Assembly: GCA_947561585.1 (NCBI GenBank)
Contig: CANNZV010000263.1
Coordinates: 220,410-284,409 of the forward strand
Origin: Caprella mutica
Taxonomy: Eukaryota; Arthropoda; Malacostraca; Amphipoda; Caprellidae
Direction: 5' to 3'
DNA: 64,000 bases
Shown: one piece after another, positions 58,539 through 64,000 of the stretch
Layout: each line of letters starts with the position of its first letter
How positions within the stretch are numbered: the stretch's first letter is position 1
Notes under the pieces: model-generated
The model's database searches: none
Told to the model about the DNA's origin: nothing
What the model saw: only the letters and a program-made list of their open reading frames with translations
Made by a program: the position numbers and the translations under genes

Positions 58539-59266
58539 TATGACTGGGAGAACTCCATCCAGGGAGGTAGTCGGAGGAGAACACCGTCCAGGGATTTAGC
58601 AGGGAGAACTCCAACCAGAGGTGAGCCTTTTGATATATTATACTTTCTTGGTATTTAATTAAAGTCTACATTATGAGTGTATAATGAACAAAATTATGCG
58701 GATTAGCTAGAAAAATCCATTGCATTTATTAGAGCTAAATTTATACTGCATCTGAAGATTTATAATTAGTTTAACATTTTATATAAATAATTTACCTATA
58801 TGAAAGAATTCTCAGTTAATAATTATTTTCATTTCTTTATTAATATATGGTTTTCTATATTTTCTGAATCTACTTTCAGATCTTGATGAAGAATTGATGA
58901 AGTAGATCAACGTCATCAACTATCGGAGTCCTCTTCAATTCCTTTGAATGGTTCAGGAACAATTATGCTAGGTCAAAGTAAGTATTTGAAAATATTAGAT
59001 GATTTTTAAATATGTATTTGCAATATGATTAGCTCTTACTTTTTCATATGCTTTTAGGGATTCCAGACATGAAAAGAATATCGAAGCTGTCGCTATCTCA
59101 TCACAAAAGGAAAAAGAGTAGGTGATGTTATTGATAATGTATATGAACGATACTGTGAATTTCTATTCAATATTTATTAATATACGAATCTCTTATTTCA
59201 GGAAATGGCAACCTACAGTCGTGGAAGAAAGTGACGAGAATTCAAATTGTACTTCTAAATAATAAA
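58539..59266 (+). other. Putative spliced gene, four exons, unknown product
   Basis: Blocks: to 58620 (AGAG|GTGAGC), 58880-58977 (TTTCAG in, AAA|GTAAGT out), 59058-59117 (TTTTAG in, AGA|GTAGGT out), from 59202 (TTTCAG in). Two frames stay open across the last three blocks. One ends TAA at 59260-59262 (SFEWFRNNYARSK, then EEKWQP-like, VVEESDENSNCTSK). The other gives SESSSIPLNGSGTIMLGQ, then basic KLSLSHHKRKKR. AATAAA overlaps the first stop at 59261. Exon 1 encodes RTPSR-type repeats. In exon 2 a near-duplicated TTGATGAAG introduces stops that block joining to exon 1. It is probably a damaged or noncoding gene inside the 56536 element. Not recognised. Confidence 0.4.
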
Positions 59267-59279
59267 TCTAAAACTTAAA

Positions 59280-59879
59280 TGTTTATATTTCGTTTTCAAT
59301 TTGACCTTGGTAATTCTATTAGCATATTTCAATATCAGTGCCTATGAGTAAGATGAATTGCACTAAAATATGGTTTAGAAGATAAAGGCTTTATCATTAA
59401 TTTATTATTCATTAAGTTATAGTACAATTGCAGCATATCAAAGATTTATCAACTTTTGTAATCTAGCCTGGTTAATTAATTCATCTAGCCTACCTATTTA
59501 TCACTACGTAAAGTTATTTATGTCATCTAACTACTTATTTATAAACTGACCTGATGAGATTGCTTATTCAATCTAATCTATTAATTTACAACTGATAACC
59601 ATATATCAATTCATAGGATCGAAATCATTTCAAAAAGCAAGGATAGGTCTAGGTGATCAATTATTTTTTAAAATTAAAATAGTATGCATATCACAGAAGC
59701 AAAAGTAGAAAATAAATGTGAACATGTTAGATTTGGTCCTAAAAAATAAATAGTCTAATCTAATTGATACCGGGACCTAACTCGAGATTATAATTTAATA
59801 GAGTAAATATAGTGACTGAAAAAGTCTTGTAAAAAGTCTGGCTACTACTAACCAGACCGATATTTCAACCTACACTATA
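59280..59879. other. AT-rich spacer, nothing recognised
   Basis: Between the spliced exons and the 22-bp array. No gene or terminus was recognised. Confidence 0.5.
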
Positions 59880-60440
59880 ATAGTTGATATACATTTACTT
59901 AGTTTACAAGTAGTTGATATAACCAACACGAGAAGATGATATAACCTACACGAGTAGTTGATATAACCAACACGAGTAGTTGATATAACCTAACCGAGTA
60001 GTTGATATAACCAACACGAGTAGTTGATATAACCTAACCGAGTAGTTGATATAACCTACACGAGTAGTTGGTATAACCTACACGAGTAGTTGATATAACC
60101 AACACGAGTAGTTGATATAACCTAACCGAGTAGTTGATATAACCAACACGAGTAGTTGGTATAACCTACACGAGTAGTTGGTATAACCTACACGAGTAGT
60201 TGGTATAACCTACACGAGTAGTTGATATAACCAACACGAGTAGTTGATATAACCTAACCGAGTAGTTGATATAACCAACACGAGTAGTTGATATAACCTA
60301 ACCGAGTAGTTGATATAACCAACACGACTAGTTGATATAACCAACACGAGTAGTTGGTATAACCTACACAAGCAGTTGGTATAACCTACACGAGTAGTTG
60401 GTATAACCTACACGAGTAGTTGGTATAACACATAGGAGTG
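59880..60440. repeat. 22-bp minisatellite, about 25 copies
   Basis: Unit TAGTTGATATAACCWACACG plus AG, with variants GGTATAACC and CTAACCGAG. Decayed versions (GTAGTTGTTTTAACCATTAC) continue to about 60600. It occupies the right subterminal part of the 56536 element. From 60734 to 61074 nothing is recognised. Confidence 0.9.
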
Positions 60441-61074
60441 ATTGGAGAAACATACACAAGTAGTTGATGTAACCTTGTTCTGTAGTTGTTTTAACCATTA
60501 CATTTTATTGGTTCAACCATCACGAGCAGTTTTGACTATCACAGGTAGTTGTTGTGACCATCGGGAATTAAAAATAATCAACTCACATATGTGTTGTTTT
60601 AACCAACGTCAATTTAACTCATATTAAATAGTACCTGCAACTCACCACGTAGGTAGGCGCACAGATAAACCATAAAATTTAGTCAAAACAAATCAAATAT
60701 GATTTGATTCAACTAATCCTTTCTCTGTGTGTAAACTTACCCTTTCTTAGAATTAATTTGATGTGAAGTATATTCTACTAAAAGTTTCATTATAAAAATG
60801 TTAATTGCATAAAAACTATAGTCTGAAATTGTGAATAAAGTAAAATGGAAATTAATATTGTTTATATCTTATTCATTAGAAAATGAGCTTTTACCCTTCA
60901 TCAATAGTTAAATTTTTGAAGGTGATAAATGAATATTTTCCCTCAGAGGCACAATCATTAATTAGAGGGTTAAGAGGGAAAGTCGGGTAACTACAAAGTG
61001 ACGCTCTCCACAGAAGGAAGGTTTCGCTCTACGGTAAAGTTAGGTAACTAATTACTCAACTATACCGCTCAAAT

Positions 61075-61620
61075 AAAGTCAGTATCCTATTGCGGTAAAG
61101 TTGGGTGCGTAGTTACTCAAGTTTGCCTCTCACTAATCAAATCAATGATTTACTGGAGAAGTTGGGTGCGTAGTTACTCAAGTTTGCCTCTCACTAATCA
61201 AATCAATGATTTACTGGAGAAGTTGAGTGCGTAGTTACTCAAGTTTGCCTCTCACTAATCAAATCAAAGATTTACTGGAGAAGTTGGGTGCGTAGTTACT
61301 CAAGTTTGCCTCTCACTAATCAAATCAAAGATTTACTGGAGAAGTTGGGTGCGTAGTTACTCAAGTTTGCCTCTCACTAATCAAATCAAAGATTTACTGG
61401 AGAAGTTGGGTGCGTAGTTACTCAAGTTTGCCTCTCACTAATCAAATCAATGATTTACTGGAGAAGTTGAGTGTGTAGTTACTCGAGTTTGCCTCTCACT
61501 AATCAAATCAATGATTTACTGGAGAAGTTGAGTGTGTAGTTACTCGAGTTTGCCTCTCACTAATCAAATCAATGATTTACCGGAGAAGTTGAGTGTGTAG
61601 TTACTCAAGTTTGCATCTCA
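61075..61620. repeat. 61-bp minisatellite, about 9 copies
   Basis: The unit contains TTGGGTGCGTAGTTACTCAA, GTTTGCCTCTCACTAATCAA and ATCAATGATTTACTGGAGAA plus G. Variants: ATCAAAGATT, TGAGTGTGTAG and CTCGAG. The first copies at 61020-61100 are diverged. Confidence 0.92.
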
Positions 61621-62101
61621 CCATAAAACTTATTATTAGTTTCCAATAAAGAGTGCGAGTTAAGCTTTGATTGAATTTAAATACTAATCTGATTAGACTT
61701 ATAATAATCCCCACACTACTTGCGACTTTCAAAGACAGATTCTGGCAAAAAATCACAGCACACCGTTTTATACGCTAAGTTTTAAAACCCGTTTTCTTTA
61801 GTAAGAATTCATAGAAAATGATACTTTTCAGGAGTAACAATTATATAAAGTTTGCTGTCTGAGTTACTATTTTGGTAATAATTAAGCGGGGCTTGCCTGT
61901 AGTTAAATATTAGAACATATTATGCATGAAATATTAAATATTGTTAACTTATATGAAAAAAAGTCGTTTCATATACGTATTTGAGTAATGATTTACAAAG
62001 ACAAAAAACGATTAGAAATATGTGATTTGGTCACCGTAATCATAATTTAATACTGATAATAAGTTACTACTATATTATAATGTAGGTATCATTTATAAAT
62101 A
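61621..62101. other. AT-rich spacer with one transposon terminus
   Basis: TTAAGCGGGGCTTGCCTGTA at about 61882-61901 is the right end of the CAGGC...GCCTG family seen at 62956-63709. No matching left end was found, so this copy is truncated. Confidence 0.55.
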
Positions 62102-62209
62102 CAGTATGAGCTACAAAATTTTTTCCGATTTTTCAAATACTCATAAATCATTAGTCAATGGGTGAAAAAACTGTACCTTGGTCTCTTTTCGCCACCATGT
62201 ATTGTACTA

Positions 62210-62953
62210 TTAACAGGTAAAACAATTTGAACTGATGGACATAGTTTAAGAACAGCTAGGTAAGCAAAGAGTGTTGAAAATTTTTTTTTCATTGCGCGTA
62301 GGTTATTCTTAAGAGTTAATTCTGTATTTTACTTATTAAAAGGCAGTGAACAAAAGGAAAAAATACAATGGTAGACATTTTAGTACAGGGTGCTTAAACT
62401 TCTTCCTTGGAAACTATTTTGAAATCGAACAACTTCAGTGACATTTTTGATCTCATTGAAGTTTTCACTATGAATATTCGTTCTTAGTTTGTTTATTGCA
62501 CGCATGGATATGCATTTTAGTTCTGATCGCGGAAAATGGCTCTTCTTTAAACGTGTTCACACTTGCGTTTTTTATTGCTGAAGGAAAAATCACATTAAAT
62601 TTTTCTTCACGGAAAAAAAACGCAGCACATTTTAAGAAGAGCTATTTTTCTGCAGTGTTAAAAATTCAAGTCTGAAACGGGCATTAACCATGCAATAACT
62701 AACAAGCAATGAACGAATATTCATAATGAGATCAAATATGTCACTGAAGTTGTTATAGTACATCAAAATAGTTTCCAAGGAAAAGGTGTTAGCACCCTGT
62801 GTTAAAATGTTTACCATTGTATTTTTTTATTTATTCACTGCCTTTTAGTAAGTAAAATACAGAGTTAACTCTAATGAAAAAATAATCACCCTCACTCTTC
62901 ACTTACCTGTTCTTAAATATGTCCATCAGTTCATAATTGTTTTTACCTGTTAA
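62210..62953. mobile_element. 744-bp foldback (long hairpin) element
   Basis: Two arms of about 370 bp meet near 62597 with almost no loop. Termini TTAACAGGTAAAACAATT and the inverse sit between TA dinucleotides. Arms differ by scattered changes and small indels. A transcript would fold into a long double-stranded RNA. No coding frame beyond a short one on each strand. Confidence 0.88.
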
Positions 62954-62955
62954 TA

Positions 62956-63709
62956 CAGGCGCCCCGCTTTAATTACCAAATCACGACTCAGTTTAGTTAC
63001 CAAACAGTAACTAAAGCGAATAAAACTAACAAGAAATTTATAATTGTCACTCATTGATTATATATCTAATTTCGTATGAGTTATAGAAAGTAAATTTGTT
63101 TAAGAGTTATTAGTGTACTACGTATATAAGCATATCATTAATAATATGCAGTCTTTCATTGTTTGTGACTGTGACGAAAAAGTTTAAAGTCGTGCATTTA
63201 TTAAATGTTTTAAAATACATCCATAGCTCAACTCTCACTCAGTATAGATGAGTAATTAATAGATACTCAGACTTCTATAATTATTGTGCTACAGCCTACA
63301 TTTGAAAAACAGCAATTTATGCTCTATGAAATATTTGATTGGTTATTGGTTGGTTCTACAATTTCGGACATGTCAGGAAAGAATATTAAAATTATTAGTT
63401 AACTTCTATTCTAATTGGTATCATAGATACAAATTGAAATAAAAGCTGAATAATGATTATTATTAAAGATTTTCACGTGTTCGAAAATATGGAACTTGCC
63501 TTAAAATAGGACATGTTGAATTTCTGAACCAATTGCTTCTATTAACCTTCTCTGGATTATAATTTTGATGTTTTTTTAGTTACCGTGAAAAAATCACAAA
63601 AAAATTGTCTCCGTTTTCTATGTATACAAACGGTTCTTATTTCGAAACATGACTCGAAATAAGTACCACTTTTGTTAAAGTGAGGTGTACTTAAAGCGAG
63701 GCTTGCCTG
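62956..63709. mobile_element. TA-flanked element, CAGGC...GCCTG ends
   Basis: Left end CAGGCGCCCCGCTTTAATTA; right end TTAAAGCGAGGCTTGCCTG; TA at 62954-62955 and 63710-63711. The interior (63345-63620) carries a palindromic MITE copy and the 120-bp repeat also found at 9124-9345. No transposase. The tail 63803-64000 shows nothing further. Confidence 0.8.
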
Positions 63710-64000
63710 TAGTACAATATGGTGGTGAAAAGAGACCAAGATACAGTTTTTTCGCCCATTGACTTAATAAAGTATTGCAAGTATTTTTGTGGCCATACTG
63801 TAATTTATTTTTACCTATCAATCAATATATATTGCTCTTAGTTGACATTATAATTAGGTTTTCATTGTAGCTATTTAGTAGTTTATTATTTAATATGCAT
63901 AGTGAATAACTAGTAAATAATGCACTGAGAAATTATTTATACAATCATACTGTGGATTAATATTAATTTGTAAATTGCAAATTTAATCAGAAAAATACTA

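Larger units (their letters stand above)
56536..60729. mobile_element. 4.2-kb TIR element, CACAGAGAAA ends, TGTA duplication
   Basis: Left terminus CACAGAGAAAAAAGTTTA; right terminus the inverse, ending TTTCTCTGTG. Both are flanked by TGTA (56532-56535 and 60730-60733). Four-base duplications with CAC ends recall the CACTA/Chapaev group, but no transposase was recognised, so the class is uncertain. Both subterminal regions are tandem arrays with related AGTTG..TAACC wording. The interior holds a Mutator-like element, a palindromic MITE and a set of spliced exons. Confidence 0.65.
62102..63800. mobile_element. Palindromic TA-flanked MITE containing two nested elements
   Basis: The outer element begins CAGTATGAGCTACAAAA and ends TTTTGTGGCCATACTG, with TA on both sides (62100-62101, 63801-63802). 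Its arms meet at a GTAC-TA-GTAC centre. Both inner elements are inserted at that central TA. CAG ends with TA duplication are typical of Tc1/mariner/pogo MITEs. Without the inserts it is about 200 bp. Confidence 0.8.

Noticed and set aside
61075..61620. Shared origin with the 61-bp satellite at 9724-12073
   Set aside because: Same unit length, but only a short CTAATCAAAT word matches on opposite strands; the rest differs.

Overview
The window looks like an AT-rich, repeat-laden insect nuclear chromosome. The evidence is GT-AG introns, a secreted Ig/C-type-lectin gene, an insect-type small heat shock gene, I-type and other non-LTR retrotransposons, and many MITEs. A hemipteran is my best guess, but that is inference. 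There is no bacterial gene organisation, no CRISPR and no tRNA or rRNA that I could recognise.

Host genes. (1) 5353-1382, minus strand: a six-exon gene assembled by reading splice sites. All intron phases agree and it gives 269 codons: signal peptide, one Ig domain and one long-form C-type lectin domain, with a TATA box and initiator just upstream. This is the main discovery of the window. (2) 41275-42588, plus strand: a three-exon small heat shock (alpha-crystallin) protein with a poly(A) signal, followed by a frame-broken coding relic at 42909-43501. (3) 46195-45038, minus strand: an OTU-like reading frame with three in-frame stops. (4) Two sets of spliced exons of unknown function, at 31.7-33.6 kb and 58.5-59.3 kb.

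Mobile DNA. A full-length I-type retrotransposon (12634-19028, 13-bp target duplication) sits inside a small TIR element. A second, decayed I-type copy (24037-26934, 13-bp duplication) carries two hAT-like MITEs with exact 8-bp duplications, and itself lies inside a long-TIR element. Three fragments of another non-LTR family lie at 19.56-21.39, 22.67-23.54 and 44.1-44.7 kb. One palindromic MITE family recurs about nine times. A Mutator-like foldback element (9-bp duplication) and a 4.2-kb element with CACAGAGAAA ends (TGTA duplication) lie at 56.5-60.7 kb. Three TA-flanked elements are nested at 62.1-63.8 kb.

Tandem arrays fill roughly a quarter of the window: 38-, 31-, 18- and 61-bp arrays at 7-12 kb, a 32-bp array at 34.7-36.5 kb, a 42-bp array at 39.9-41.2 kb, a 127-bp satellite at 47.2-54.9 kb, and 30-, ~125-, 22- and 61-bp arrays at 56-61.6 kb. 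Several give long but meaningless open frames. All homology calls come from reading motifs by eye; no database search was possible.
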